A DNA stretch of 25,020 nt from assembly GCA_043812795.1 (NCBI GenBank), contig JBDRLU010000070.1, positions 1 through 25,020 on the forward strand, read 5' to 3'. The notes under the pieces were generated by a model that was not told where the DNA came from, did no database searches, and saw nothing but the letters and a program-made list of their open reading frames with translations. Below are positions 14,156-21,959 of the stretch, piece after piece; the first letter of the stretch is position 1, and each line of letters starts with the position of its first letter. Both the position numbers and the translations under genes were made by a program. Source of the stretch: JBDRLU01 sp043812795 (GTDB taxonomy: Bacteria > Chloroflexota > Dehalococcoidia > Dehalococcoidales > UBA2162).

Positions 14156-15145
14156 TCAGCCTAGTATCTTCATCCCGGTGTTATTGGCTTTCGTTAAAAA
14201 GCACGTTCCGCCCATATTCGCATCAAGGAAACGCTGTGTCTTTTCTTTGAGTTCGCTCAGGTCTTGGCCGAACGCAAATAGCGCCGACCCCCAGCTACTC
14301 ATGCCGACGCCTTCCCCGCCGTTCTCCTGAAGAAAATCTTTGCAGCGCAGGACATCATGGGTCTGAGCGCGGAATTCAAATACCTTGAAGCCATATTTTT
14401 GCGATTCTTCCAAGGCCTGGCCGAAGGCTTCGAGGTCGCTTTCCAGGACGGCGGGTAACATCTTAAGGAGCACCAGGTGACAGATAGTCCTGACTTCCTC
14501 GATGGGTACGGGACAAACGATTTTGAAAATCTGGACTTCGTGGATGCCGGCGGTTTCTTCTCCGGTGGGGACGCATAACAGGATGTCCCAATCAGGGAAA
14601 TCATAACGGGCCAGTACTGGCGGAGGCCTCAGCCCGCGTACCGCTGATGAAGGAGTATAAGAGTTCTTGCTATTATCCGGGGCGCCGCCGTCGCCGAATT
14701 TGTGGCCGCCATCGACAATGAACCCGCCGTGCTCGAAGCTGGCGACGCCGATGCCTGAAGTCCCACCCCGGTTTACCGCCATGGCTAAATCGATGGCACT
14801 TATTTCTTTATCCGCCAGCTGGCATAATGCCTTGGCAGTGCCAACGACTAGCTGCGTGCCGCTACCTAGACCTACGTGCACATAAGGACGCTCTTCGATA
14901 ACTACTCTGGCCGGAGGCAGGTCGAAAAGCTTCATGACCGTACGGGCCGCTTCCTCGGCACGCTTCGCGGCGGGCGGGTCACTGGGGCACTCCACCTCCA
15001 GTTTGTCACTTTTGGTGGCACGGAACACCGTCCGCGGGTACTCGAGCGCGATGCCGACGCCGCCGTCGATACGGCCGATTTCTCCGTTTAAATCGATAAG
15101 ACCCAGGTGCAGTCGTGAAGGACAGGCAATCCTTACTTCTTTCAT
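14156..15145 (-). CDS. Beta-RFAP-synthase-like GHMP-family protein
   Basis: A 329-residue homologue of beta-ribofuranosylaminobenzene 5'-phosphate synthase, which in methanogens joins 4-aminobenzoate to PRPP with loss of CO2 in methanopterin synthesis. Motifs are SRLHLGLIDLNG at 10-21, the GHMP glycine loop VHVGLGSGTQ at 89-98, NRGGTSGIGVASFEHGGFIV at 125-144 and a C-terminal GGEGVGMSSWGSALFAF. Length is typical. It ends a run of five minus-strand genes, nine bases after the aldolase, with GGGGGG four bases before the ATG. I see no other methanopterin gene here, so the product could be a different C-riboside. The lack of an adjacent dihydropteroate-synthase-like or MptN-type gene is notable. 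Confidence 0.82.
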   Translation of the reverse strand: MKEVRIACPSRLHLGLIDLNGEIGRIDGGVGIALEYPRTVFRATKSDKLEVECPSDPPAAKRAEEAARTVMKLFDLPPARVVIEERPYVHVGLGSGTQLVVGTAKALCQLADKEISAIDLAMAVNRGGTSGIGVASFEHGGFIVDGGHKFGDGGAPDNSKNSYTPSSAVRGLRPPPVLARYDFPDWDILLCVPTGEETAGIHEVQIFKIVCPVPIEEVRTICHLVLLKMLPAVLESDLEAFGQALEESQKYGFKVFEFRAQTHDVLRCKDFLQENGGEGVGMSSWGSALFAFGQDLSELKEKTQRFLDANMGGTCFLTKANNTGMKILG

Positions 15146-15154
15146 CTTACCCCC

Positions 15155-15952
15155 CTATTTGTTGCTCAGTTCCCGAGCAGCCTCTTCGATACTCAAATTC
15201 TGGTGAATCATCCGCCACACCACATCCAGAAGCTCTTCAGGATGGGGGCTCTGCCAGATGTTTCTACCCATGACTATTCCTTTAGCCCCGCCGGCGAGGG
15301 CGCCGCCAATCATTTTAAGCGTGTCCAGGTCGGTATCGCATTTGGGGCCGCCGGCAATCATCACCGGCACCGGGCAGCCGCTGGTTACTTTTTCGAAACC
15401 GGACACCGTGAAGTAAGTCTTAACCATATCGGCGCCATGTTCCGCCGCCACCCGTGCCCCCAAGGCAATATACTGCGGGTCCACGGTCTTTTCTTCCAGT
15501 GCCTTGCCGACACCCAGCACGCCGAGCATGGGCATGTCATACTTATGGCATTCGTCGGCGAGCCTGGCCATGTTCACCAGCGTTTCATGTTCGTTACTGG
15601 AGCCGATGAAGGCAGTGGTCGCCGGAGCGTCAGCCCCAAGCCTGAGGGCAGCTTCGACACTGGCCGTCAGTCCTTCATGGGTCAGGTCCGGGCCGGCGAT
15701 AGTGGCCGCCCCGCTCGCCCGGAGGATGATGCCCTGTTTACCATCGGGTTCGAAGCAGTTGCTTAATATCCCTTTGGTCAATAGCCAGGCATCCACTTTA
15801 CCCGTGGCTGATAACTGCTTGACGGTGGTAGCGATATCGACGATGCCCGTCATCGGGCCCAGAGCCATCCCGTGGTCGATGGCCACAATAAGTCCCTTCC
15901 CGGTAGCCGAGCTTAATATCCGGTTCATCCGATTTTTTTTGCCGACGCTCAT
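15155..15952 (-). CDS. Class I aldolase/thiolase of the DeoC/LsrF/FbaB type
   Basis: A 265-residue TIM-barrel Schiff-base enzyme. VAIDHGMALG is at 23-32, the probable lysine nucleophile is Lys178 in DMVKTYF, and GFEKVTSGCPVPVMIAGGPK (185-204) and MGRNIWQS (228-235) form the phosphate site. The stretch from 155 onward resembles LsrF, the AI-2-phosphate thiolase, more than fructose-bisphosphate aldolase, and the archaeal YPRG acid/base tyrosine motif is replaced by GVLGVG. Archaeal relatives include 2-amino-3,7-dideoxy-heptulosonate synthase, which feeds aromatic biosynthesis. It probably makes or breaks a C-C bond in a sugar phosphate. The gene lies between the dehydrogenase (16 bases) and the RFAP-synthase-like gene (9 bases). 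GGGAG precedes the ATG. Confidence 0.82.
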   Translation of the reverse strand: MSVGKKNRMNRILSSATGKGLIVAIDHGMALGPMTGIVDIATTVKQLSATGKVDAWLLTKGILSNCFEPDGKQGIILRASGAATIAGPDLTHEGLTASVEAALRLGADAPATTAFIGSSNEHETLVNMARLADECHKYDMPMLGVLGVGKALEEKTVDPQYIALGARVAAEHGADMVKTYFTVSGFEKVTSGCPVPVMIAGGPKCDTDLDTLKMIGGALAGGAKGIVMGRNIWQSPHPEELLDVVWRMIHQNLSIEEAARELSNK

Positions 15953-15968
15953 TTTATCGCTCCCTCTC

Positions 15969-16997
15969 TTAAAAGAGAATCACTGACTTGAGTCCCTCGT
16001 GCTGGCGTGTTTTTTCGACCACGTCCAGCAGCGAACCGAGGTCTAATCTCTGTGAAATAATCGGCTTCAAATCGACTTCCTTGTTCGAGATTAGCCGGAG
16101 TGCTTCCTTGAAATCGGGTAGAGAAGACCCGAAAGTACCGGTCAGGATGATTTCTCCGTAATGCAGCCACCTCGGGTCGATGGTCAGGCGGGCGCCCTTC
16201 GCCGGCCCGCCGAAGATATTGAAGACACCACCGTTACGTACCATGAGGAGAGACTTCTCGATTACTTCGATGTCTCCCAGAGCACCGATGACCAGGTCGG
16301 CGCCGAGCTCGGTCAACGAGCGGACGGCTTCAACGGCGTCCTTTTCTCGACCATTGACGAGATGCTCAGCACCGAGTTCCCGCGCCTTGTTTAACCGCTC
16401 GGGGAGGATATCGATGACAATGGTACGGGCACCATGTGCTTTAGCCACCAGGAGGTTCAGCAGCCCCATCGGGCCGGCACCGATGATTGCCACCCAGTCC
16501 CCTTTGTTTATCGGTGCCGAATGAAAGGCACTGAGGCAGCAGCTAAAGGGTTCGGCCATCGCCGCCAGTTCGAAGGAAAGGGAATCGGCAATAGGCACGA
16601 CACCGCCCAGTTTCACCAGACGTTCCGGAATACGGACGTACTCGGCAAAACCGCCATCGACGCCGTGGGCCAGGCCGGTCTCGTAGAGGCAAAGGCTATG
16701 TTTTCCCTTGCGGCAGAAGAAGCACTCACCGCAGGAAGCAATGGGATAAACGGCCACCCTTTGATTTAATTCCAGCCCGCCGACGTGCTCGCCGATTTCG
16801 CAGACCGTACCGGCGACTTCATGGCCGAGAATCGTCGGCAGATTGCGCGGCGTGCTCTGTCCGGCCAGAATCTTCAAGTCGGTCGTGCACACCCCGCACG
16901 CCTTGACCCGGACGACTACTTCGCCGGCCCCGGCATGGGGGGTGGCTACTTCTTCGAGACGGAGGTCATTTTCGCCATGCAAGACCGCAGCTTTCAT
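15969..16997 (-). CDS. Zinc-dependent medium-chain alcohol/polyol dehydrogenase
   Basis: A 342-residue MDR-family NAD(P)-dependent dehydrogenase. The catalytic zinc ligands are Cys37 (GVCTTD), His59-Glu60 (GHE) and Glu149 (AEP). The structural zinc cysteines are 89, 92, 95 and 103 in SCGECFFCRKGKHSLC. The Rossmann motif GAGPMG is at 173-178, and Asp196 ends the second strand, which usually favours NAD over NADP. This pattern is that of sorbitol/threonine/galactitol dehydrogenases. All ligands are present, so it should be active on a secondary alcohol or polyol, perhaps a sugar phosphate given the neighbours. The ATG overlaps the TrpF stop (ATGA) and has AAGGAG four bases before it, so the two are translationally coupled. 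Confidence 0.88.
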   Translation of the reverse strand: MKAAVLHGENDLRLEEVATPHAGAGEVVVRVKACGVCTTDLKILAGQSTPRNLPTILGHEVAGTVCEIGEHVGGLELNQRVAVYPIASCGECFFCRKGKHSLCLYETGLAHGVDGGFAEYVRIPERLVKLGGVVPIADSLSFELAAMAEPFSCCLSAFHSAPINKGDWVAIIGAGPMGLLNLLVAKAHGARTIVIDILPERLNKARELGAEHLVNGREKDAVEAVRSLTELGADLVIGALGDIEVIEKSLLMVRNGGVFNIFGGPAKGARLTIDPRWLHYGEIILTGTFGSSLPDFKEALRLISNKEVDLKPIISQRLDLGSLLDVVEKTRQHEGLKSVILF

Positions 16998-17740
16998 CTT
17001 ACTCCTTTATTGGCTTCACGCACCGCCGCCATCAATGCGACTAACTTTTGCGGGTCTTTGGTGCCGGGTGAAGCTTCGACGCCGCTGCATAAATCGACGC
17101 CATAGGGGCGGACCTGTTCGATGGCCTGTCGCACGTTCCCGGGATTGATACCGCCGGCCAGAAACGTCCGGACGGGAATAGCTTTGACCAGCTCGGTAGC
17201 TACCGTCCAATCGCTCACCTGCCCTGTCCCGCCATAACGTTGTTTATTCCCGGAGGTACTGACGACGGTATCCAGGATAATAGCATCGACCCCGGCTTCA
17301 ACAAACGAGTTTACTTTCTCCAGGTATTCAGCGGTGTTAATCTGCCCCTGACCTTGAGCGGGGAAATGGACCGCCTTCCAGATTTCACACGTCAAATCTT
17401 GCTTCAGAGTCCGGACAAGAGAGGGCGGTTCCAGCCCCTGCAGCTGGATGCACTTCGGCTGCAATGTCTGCACCGCTTTCTTTATCTGCTCCGCGTCCCA
17501 GTTGAAAAACAGCGTTACTACCGGTACGACGGAATTTTTGCAGATAGGTCGCGCCTGTTCGATGCTGAGACGGCGGGGGGAGAACTCGATTTCGATGATA
17601 ACCCCGATATAGTCCGCCCCGGCCTCCGCCGCCCGCAGCGCATCGGCCACGGTGGTAATGCCGCAGATTTTTACTTTAACAGGTTGCTGGTTGGACGGCT
17701 TAGCTTCCATTTGAGTCTGGCTAAATTGATAATGAGCCAT
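16994..17740 (-). CDS. Phosphoribosylanthranilate-isomerase (TrpF)-like protein
   Basis: A 248-residue TrpF homologue: KICGIT with catalytic Cys26 (24-29), SPRR at 54-57, catalytic Asp157 in ILDT, GGTG at 170-173, LAGGINPGNV at 194-203 and CSGVEASPGTKD at 218-229. TrpF performs an Amadori rearrangement on N-phosphoribosyl-anthranilate. No other trp gene is here, and the usual LHG motif is LQG (Gln101). It sits with a PRPP-using RFAP-synthase homologue, so it may act on a related phosphoribosyl-arylamine; this is inference. The first in-frame ATG is at 17740; an ATG at 17710 (MEAKPSNQQP) gives a more typical N-terminus, and neither has a clear ribosome-binding site. Confidence 0.82.
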   Translation of the reverse strand: MAHYQFSQTQMEAKPSNQQPVKVKICGITTVADALRAAEAGADYIGVIIEIEFSPRRLSIEQARPICKNSVVPVVTLFFNWDAEQIKKAVQTLQPKCIQLQGLEPPSLVRTLKQDLTCEIWKAVHFPAQGQGQINTAEYLEKVNSFVEAGVDAIILDTVVSTSGNKQRYGGTGQVSDWTVATELVKAIPVRTFLAGGINPGNVRQAIEQVRPYGVDLCSGVEASPGTKDPQKLVALMAAVREANKGVR

Positions 17741-17800
17741 TTTACCATAAAATCTGTGTTATGGAAATTTATTCGTGGAAAGGGCCTGTCCTTGAGGGAC

Positions 17801-17877
17801 GACCTCATCCCTTTACCCCTTCTCCTGACAGGAGAAGGGGAATTAAGAATAAGAGGGCTTCGCCCTCTTCTGACAAC
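17801..17877 (+). repeat. Dispersed palindromic repeat, copy A
   Basis: Contains two perfect hairpins: CCCCTTCTCCTG-A-CAGGAGAAGGGG (17816-17840) and AAGAGGGC-TTC-GCCCTCTT (17851-17869), bounded by GACCTCA and CAAC. The same unit appears inverted at 21960-22033. It fills the 225-base gap between the amidohydrolase and TrpF-like genes, where it may process or attenuate the transcript. Confidence 0.75.
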
Positions 17878-17924
17878 ACCTTGGGGGCAGGGGGATGGGC
17901 GTTCTTGTTCCGCTGCCCCACCCT

Positions 17925-17954
17925 CAGATTCTTCGCTACGCTCAAGAATGACAG
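17925..17954. repeat. Short REP-like palindrome (GAATGACA family)
   Basis: AGATTCTTCGCTACGCTCAA followed by GAATGACAG has arms ATTCTT (17928-17933) and AAGAAT (17944-17949). It shares the ATTCTTCG core and GAATGACA end with the MITE at 2643-2751 and lies 12 bases beyond the amidohydrolase stop. Confidence 0.55.
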
Positions 17955-17965
17955 GTACTCAAAAT

Positions 17966-18946
17966 CTAGATGCCGAGCAGCCGGGCGGCATTACCGCCGA
18001 GCATGGCTTCGATGTCGGCCGCGGGCAGGTCTAACTTCCTTATCTCCTCGACGTACTTTTTGACGCCCTGGGGATTATAATCGAAGTTAAACGGCCAATC
18101 GCTGGCAAACATCAGTTTTCGGGGGCTGATAGTGGTCAGAGCGCACTTCACCGCCGCCATCCCCACCTCACGCCCGGCCATGTTGAAATAAAGCTTGTCG
18201 AAGTACTCTCGCCACGGGCGGGTGATGAGGGGTTTACCGTAATAAAAACTGGGCCAGCCGGGGCCGACGAAGTTCAAATAGGCATCGAGGCGTTCCATCA
18301 TCGATGAGATACCGCCGCCGAAGTGGTTCATAATAAAGATGAGGTCGGGGAAGTCTTCGAGGGCGCCGCCGAGGCAGAGACGCATGGTGGCCACGCACAT
18401 ATCGACTTCCCGGGCCATGACATAGTAGAGGGCATAAGGCGTATTGAGAACGTCGAGGCCGGCCGGCACCTCGGTGATATGGACGTCGATAGGTATCTTC
18501 AGTTGGGCCGCTTTCTCGTAGAGGGGCCATAATTCGCGGGCATCGAGGGCATAGCCGCTGTTCTGCGTCCAGATGTGCACGCCCTTCAGCCCCAGTTGCG
18601 TGACGGCCCTTTCCAGCTCGTCGAGGGCGGGCTTGCCCCCGGTCACCGGCGTGGCGGCAAAGCCGGCGAACCGCTTCGGGTGCTGCTTGACGACATCGGC
18701 ACAGAAATCATTCCATTTCCGGCACTGGTCGAGAGTGGTAATCAGGTTGGGTGACACCACGGCGACATCGATGCCGGCGTCATCCATGAACTGCAGATAT
18801 TTGTCCGGATTGGAAAAGTCCTGGTATTTCCGGATTTTCAGCTTACCGTCCGTGTCCCAGTACCGCTCGCAGAGCTTGCCCGATTCACTCTTCCCGGGTA
18901 ATACTTCTTCCGGTACGGTCATGTGGTTTTCCAGGTCGATTATCAT
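17966..18946 (-). CDS. Metal-dependent amidohydrolase/decarboxylase (Amidohydro_2, ACMSD-like)
   Basis: A 326-residue TIM-barrel protein. Metal or catalytic residues are Glu6 and His8 (DLENHM), His156 (VHITEV), His208 (MNHFGGG) and Asp283 (FASDWP). The E-x-H opening, instead of H-x-H, is seen in gamma-resorcylate- and related decarboxylases of this family; others hydrolyse lactones or hydrate enoic acids (LigI, LigJ). A C-C bond-breaking decarboxylase acting on an aromatic acid is therefore plausible. GGAGG precedes the ATG at 18946, and a promoter lies upstream at 19010-19038. It may be the first gene of the set running through TrpF, dehydrogenase, aldolase and RFAP-synthase homologues, although the 225-base repeat-filled gap after it could split the transcript. 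Confidence 0.83.
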   Translation of the reverse strand: MIIDLENHMTVPEEVLPGKSESGKLCERYWDTDGKLKIRKYQDFSNPDKYLQFMDDAGIDVAVVSPNLITTLDQCRKWNDFCADVVKQHPKRFAGFAATPVTGGKPALDELERAVTQLGLKGVHIWTQNSGYALDARELWPLYEKAAQLKIPIDVHITEVPAGLDVLNTPYALYYVMAREVDMCVATMRLCLGGALEDFPDLIFIMNHFGGGISSMMERLDAYLNFVGPGWPSFYYGKPLITRPWREYFDKLYFNMAGREVGMAAVKCALTTISPRKLMFASDWPFNFDYNPQGVKKYVEEIRKLDLPAADIEAMLGGNAARLLGI

Positions 18947-19009
18947 CTTGGTGTCCCTCCCCGAAATTCACGGCACACTCATGGCGAACGTACCGCTCGT
19001 ATTCTTTTG

Positions 19010-19038
19010 AGACTACACGGTCTACCAAACAATGTCAA
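19010..19038 (-). promoter_or_regulatory. Promoter of the amidohydrolase gene
   Basis: Minus strand TTGACA (19038-19033), 17-base spacer, TAGTCT (19015-19010). The -35 box is perfect; the -10 box keeps the key T, A and final T. The start would be near 19003, about 57 bases before the ATG. Confidence 0.55.
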
Positions 19039-19095
19039 CACGGGCATGGTTGATATACGATGATATTCAGAATTAGTCAGTTAGTATGAAAAGCC

Positions 19096-19124
19096 TTGAC
19101 AATCGTATGTGGCAGCCTTAATCT
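19096..19124 (+). promoter_or_regulatory. Promoter of the PLD-type nuclease gene
   Basis: TTGACA (19096-19101), 17-base spacer, TAATCT (19119-19124). The leader to the ATG at 19280 is about 150 bases. It diverges from the amidohydrolase promoter about 60 bases away. Confidence 0.5.
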
Positions 19125-19279
19125 AAGTCGTAAAAATTCCGTTGGTTGAAGGTGTGGAAGATGTCCGAAAGGCCTAAAAACCATAATACCAGGTTAGCGA
19201 ATTATTGACAGACGACGGCTTAGGACACAGACTTACGCTTAGACAACTACCAAACTACCGAAGAAAAAGGAGAGCGGAT

Positions 19280-20128
19280 ATGCGACTACTTGTATCTCCT
19301 TGGACAGAAACCTTTGATCTTTTCGTGCATTCTATTAGCCATGCCGCTTTGATTGTCTCCCCGTTCATAAGCAAGGAACCACTGTCGCGACTTAGCTCAA
19401 TTCTAGAAAAGTGCAGTTCTTTAAAGGTGCAAATTCTAACGAACTTGGACGTCGGTAACCTCATCCAAGGCTCAACCGATGTAAGCGCGATTGCCTCATT
19501 TTGTCGAACGTTACCTTCCACGACAGTAAAGCATCTGCCTGGCCTTCATGCGAAAGTATACGTCGCTGACGACAAGCTAGCTATATTAACTTCGTCGAAC
19601 CTAACCACAGCTGGGTTAGATAGAAACTATGAATACGGAGTCGAAATAACAGACCATAAGTTAGTGTGCCAGATCTCTGACGACTTAACGGCTTACGGTG
19701 ATTTAGGGGCTGAAGTTTCTCTATTAGATTTAGACCAACTCGGTAACATTTCGCGGGAGCTGCATGACCGCCAGGATAGGACTCTTAAATCAGCTAAGCG
19801 GGTGCTCAGACAAGAGTTCGAAAGAGAAGTACAACTTGCCCATGAAGCTTTGATGTATCTGCGCGCTAAGCCGGGAGAATCTACAAACAAGATATTTTCA
19901 AGGACGATTTTATATCTTCTGAGAAACGGCCCCCTTTCTACACAACAAATTCATCCCGCTATTCAAAGAATTCATCCTGATCTATGCGATAATTCGATTG
20001 ACCGTGTAATCAACGGTGTGCATTTCGGAAAGCGTTGGAAACATATGGTACGTAACGCAGAGCAGGGCCTGAAGAGTGCCAACTTGATTGGATTTGACGG
20101 ACGCAAGTGGCATTTAATTCCAAACTAG
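19280..20128 (+). CDS. PLD-superfamily nuclease-like protein with C-terminal winged helix
   Basis: A 282-residue protein with one phospholipase-D-type motif: His90 and Lys92 in GLHAKVYVADD, Asp97 or Asp98, then TSSNLTTAGL at 104-113. Single-HKD proteins dimerise to form the active site, as in Nuc and the BfiI endonuclease. From about 205 to the end the sequence (TILYLLRNGPLSTQQIHPAI onward) looks like a winged helix, fitting a DNA-binding nuclease. I start at the ATG at 19280 because AAGGAG lies seven bases upstream; the frame is open from 19205. Codon use is AT-richer than the neighbouring operons and it has its own promoter, as expected for an acquired defence or restriction-type gene. No methylase or partner is adjacent. 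Confidence 0.75.
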   Translation: MRLLVSPWTETFDLFVHSISHAALIVSPFISKEPLSRLSSILEKCSSLKVQILTNLDVGNLIQGSTDVSAIASFCRTLPSTTVKHLPGLHAKVYVADDKLAILTSSNLTTAGLDRNYEYGVEITDHKLVCQISDDLTAYGDLGAEVSLLDLDQLGNISRELHDRQDRTLKSAKRVLRQEFEREVQLAHEALMYLRAKPGESTNKIFSRTILYLLRNGPLSTQQIHPAIQRIHPDLCDNSIDRVINGVHFGKRWKHMVRNAEQGLKSANLIGFDGRKWHLIPN

Positions 20129-20270
20129 GTCAGCCCTCGTTCCCTTTTTGCCCTGCTTCCCTCGAGTTATTAATAGAACATAGTAAGCTCACCTAGGTAC
20201 ACCATCCCCCAACAACCGCTTGACGGCAGAGGCTTACCCATGTTAGCTTTTGTTGAAATTTACTGGACTC

Positions 20271-20894
20271 ATGCTAGTGGAACAACAGATACTCGACTTT
20301 GTCCGTACCGCCTACCAGGCTTTTGGCTGGCCGAGCGTGGTGCTACTGATGGCCATCGAAAGCGCCTGCATCCCGTTACCCAGTGAAATCATCATGCCCC
20401 TCGCCGGCTGGATGCTGGTGGCCGAAAGGGGCTTAGGCTTTGCCTATATCGTGCTGGCCGGTATCTTCGGGGCGGTGGGCAATGTCATCGGCTCGCTGGC
20501 GGCTTACGGGGTGGGGGCGTGGGGCGGCCGTCCTTTTCTCAACCGCTTCGGCAAATATCTCCTTATCTCGCATCACGACATGGACCTGGCCGACCACTGG
20601 TTCGACCGCTACGGCGACCGCATCGTCTTTTTCTCGAGGCTCATGCCCGCAGTACGCACTTTTATCAGTCTCCCCGCCGGCATCGCCCGGATGAACATGA
20701 CCAAATTTATTATTTATTCTTTCCTCGGCGCCGTCCCGTGGTCCATCGGTCTGGCTTACGGCGGCTACCTACTGGGACAGAACTGGGAAGAAATCGGCGC
20801 GATTATCCGGCCTTTCTATATTCCCCTGGGAATAGCCTGCCTCGTTCTCCTCGGCCTGTTTCTCTGGCGGCATATCAGGCGGTCGCTAGGCTAG
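20271..20894 (+). CDS. DedA-family membrane protein
   Basis: A 207-residue inner-membrane protein of the DedA/SNARE-associated family, implicated in lipid carrier (undecaprenyl-phosphate) or phospholipid flipping. Signatures are ESACIPLPSEIIMPLAGW near the first re-entrant helix, GAVGNVIGSLAAYGVGAWGG, and FFSRLMPAVRTFISLPAG with the conserved F-x-R-x3-P-x3-R. Hydrophobic segments lie at about 17-50, 55-83, 133-152 and 176-196, and it ends in a basic tail (RHIRRSLG). I use the ATG at 20271 (MLVEQQILDF); a TTG at 20250 is also in frame, and no good ribosome-binding site precedes either. A weak TTGACG/TTAGCT pair (20220-20248) might be its promoter. Confidence 0.88.
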   Translation: MLVEQQILDFVRTAYQAFGWPSVVLLMAIESACIPLPSEIIMPLAGWMLVAERGLGFAYIVLAGIFGAVGNVIGSLAAYGVGAWGGRPFLNRFGKYLLISHHDMDLADHWFDRYGDRIVFFSRLMPAVRTFISLPAGIARMNMTKFIIYSFLGAVPWSIGLAYGGYLLGQNWEEIGAIIRPFYIPLGIACLVLLGLFLWRHIRRSLG

Positions 20895-20913
20895 CGGCAC
20901 TAAAATAGTCCAC

Positions 20914-20993
20914 CATTCCAGCGAAAGCCAGAATGACAAAGGGGCTGGATACCGACCCCGTATCTGGGGTACGGGGCAGGCTTCCGTCGGTAT
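20914..20993. repeat. Palindromic repeats between convergent genes
   Basis: ATTCCAGCGAAAGCCAGAAT with ATTC/GAAT ends (from 20914) is followed by a nested palindrome: outer ATACCGAC/GTCGGTAT (20949-20956 and 20986-20993), inner CCCCGTA/TACGGGG (20956-20962 and 20970-20976). It fills the gap between the convergent DedA and FAH genes and may stop transcription both ways, though no clean T-run follows. Confidence 0.6.
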
Positions 20994-21005
20994 GGGAAAA
21001 ACTAG

Positions 21006-21770
21006 CTAGCTACGTCCCATGACGACATGGTTACGCAGGGTACCGATGCCCTCTATTTTCACTTCAACGGTATCGCCCGGCTTCATCGGCCCGATGCCGC
21101 TCGGCGTGCCGGTGGCGATGACATCGCCCGGCAACAGGGTCATGATGTTGGTGATAAAGGCAATCAACTCCGGCACCGGATAGATAAGCTCCCTAGTGTG
21201 GACATGCTGCCTGAGCTCGCCGTTAAGATAGGTCTCCAGTATGGTATTAGCCGGGTCGAGGTCGGTCTCGATGCACGGGCCGATGGGAGCAAAAGTATCG
21301 AAGCTCTTCGCCCGCACAGGCATGTTGTCCTGGGCCTGGAAATCGCGGGCGGAGACATCGTTCAAACAGGTATAGCCGAAAATACAGTCGCGCCATTTTT
21401 CGGCCGGCACGTAATGGGCCCGTTCCCCGATGACCACGGCCAACTCCCCTTCGTAATCGACTCGGGTAGACGACGGTGGATAGACGATATTATCTTCCGG
21501 GCCGACCATAGCGGTCGGTGCTTTGAGAAAGACCCGGGGGACGCCCGGCGCCGACCGGCTGGCTTCTTCAACATGGGCGCGGTAATTTAATCCCAAGGCC
21601 ACGATTTTCGACGGGGCGCAGGGCGATAACAGCTTAACTTTATTTAGGGGGTAATGGTCGGCGGTAGTTTTGATGCCGCGGTAAGGCTTACCCACGATGG
21701 CCTGGACTGAGTCGCCGCTCAGTATCCCGTAGCGGGTCCTGTTTTCAGCTTTAAAACGCACAATTTTCAT
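21006..21770 (-). CDS. Fumarylacetoacetate-hydrolase (FAH) family enzyme
   Basis: A 254-residue FAH-fold enzyme. Metal ligands are Glu107 and Glu109 (DYEGEL) and Asp138 (LNDVSARD); the active-site His is His66 in LGLNYRAHVEE. The family C-terminal GTPSGIGPMKPGD is present. Relatives hydrolyse acylpyruvates or decarboxylate/isomerise 5-oxopent-3-ene-tricarboxylate and oxaloacetate-like acids. The short N-terminal domain is that of the bacterial COG0179 type. I start at the ATG at 21770: an in-frame start at 21809 would fall in the -35 box of the promoter below. That promoter places the transcript start about four bases before this ATG, so the mRNA is probably leaderless, consistent with the lack of a ribosome-binding site. 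Confidence 0.86.
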   Translation of the reverse strand: MKIVRFKAENRTRYGILSGDSVQAIVGKPYRGIKTTADHYPLNKVKLLSPCAPSKIVALGLNYRAHVEEASRSAPGVPRVFLKAPTAMVGPEDNIVYPPSSTRVDYEGELAVVIGERAHYVPAEKWRDCIFGYTCLNDVSARDFQAQDNMPVRAKSFDTFAPIGPCIETDLDPANTILETYLNGELRQHVHTRELIYPVPELIAFITNIMTLLPGDVIATGTPSGIGPMKPGDTVEVKIEGIGTLRNHVVMGRS

Positions 21771-21780
21771 CGATGGCGAC

Positions 21781-21809
21781 AGTTTACCAGCCCGCGTCCC
21801 TGATTGCAA
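21781..21809 (-). promoter_or_regulatory. Promoter giving a near-leaderless FAH transcript
   Basis: Minus strand TTGCAA (21809-21804), 17-base spacer, TAAACT (21786-21781). With a start six or seven bases past the -10 box, the ATG at 21770 is about four bases into the message. Confidence 0.5.
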
Positions 21810-21871
21810 GCCTTATGCAACAGATTGAATAGTACTAACCAGGTCTCATTATTTTTGCTGGCAACCTATCC

Positions 21872-21937
21872 CCCTGACCCCCTTCCCTTGTTTGGGAAGG
21901 GGGAGAAACGAAAAGAGAGGGGCTAAGGGGGTCAGGG
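21872..21937. repeat. Nested C/G-rich inverted repeat
   Basis: CCCCCTTCCC/GGGAAGGGGG (21878-21887 and 21894-21903) lies inside CCCTGACCCCCTT/AAGGGGGTCAGGG (21872-21884 and 21925-21937). The two hairpins share bases, so they are mutually exclusive folds. It sits in the 376-base gap between the divergent FAH and CMD genes. Confidence 0.65.
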
Positions 21938-21959
21938 TTGATGCAATAGCCGGATGGAA

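Noticed and set aside
16994..17740. Part of a tryptophan operon
   Set aside because: No trpA, B, C, D, E or G neighbour exists; the adjoining genes are dehydrogenase, aldolase, RFAP-synthase and amidohydrolase homologues.
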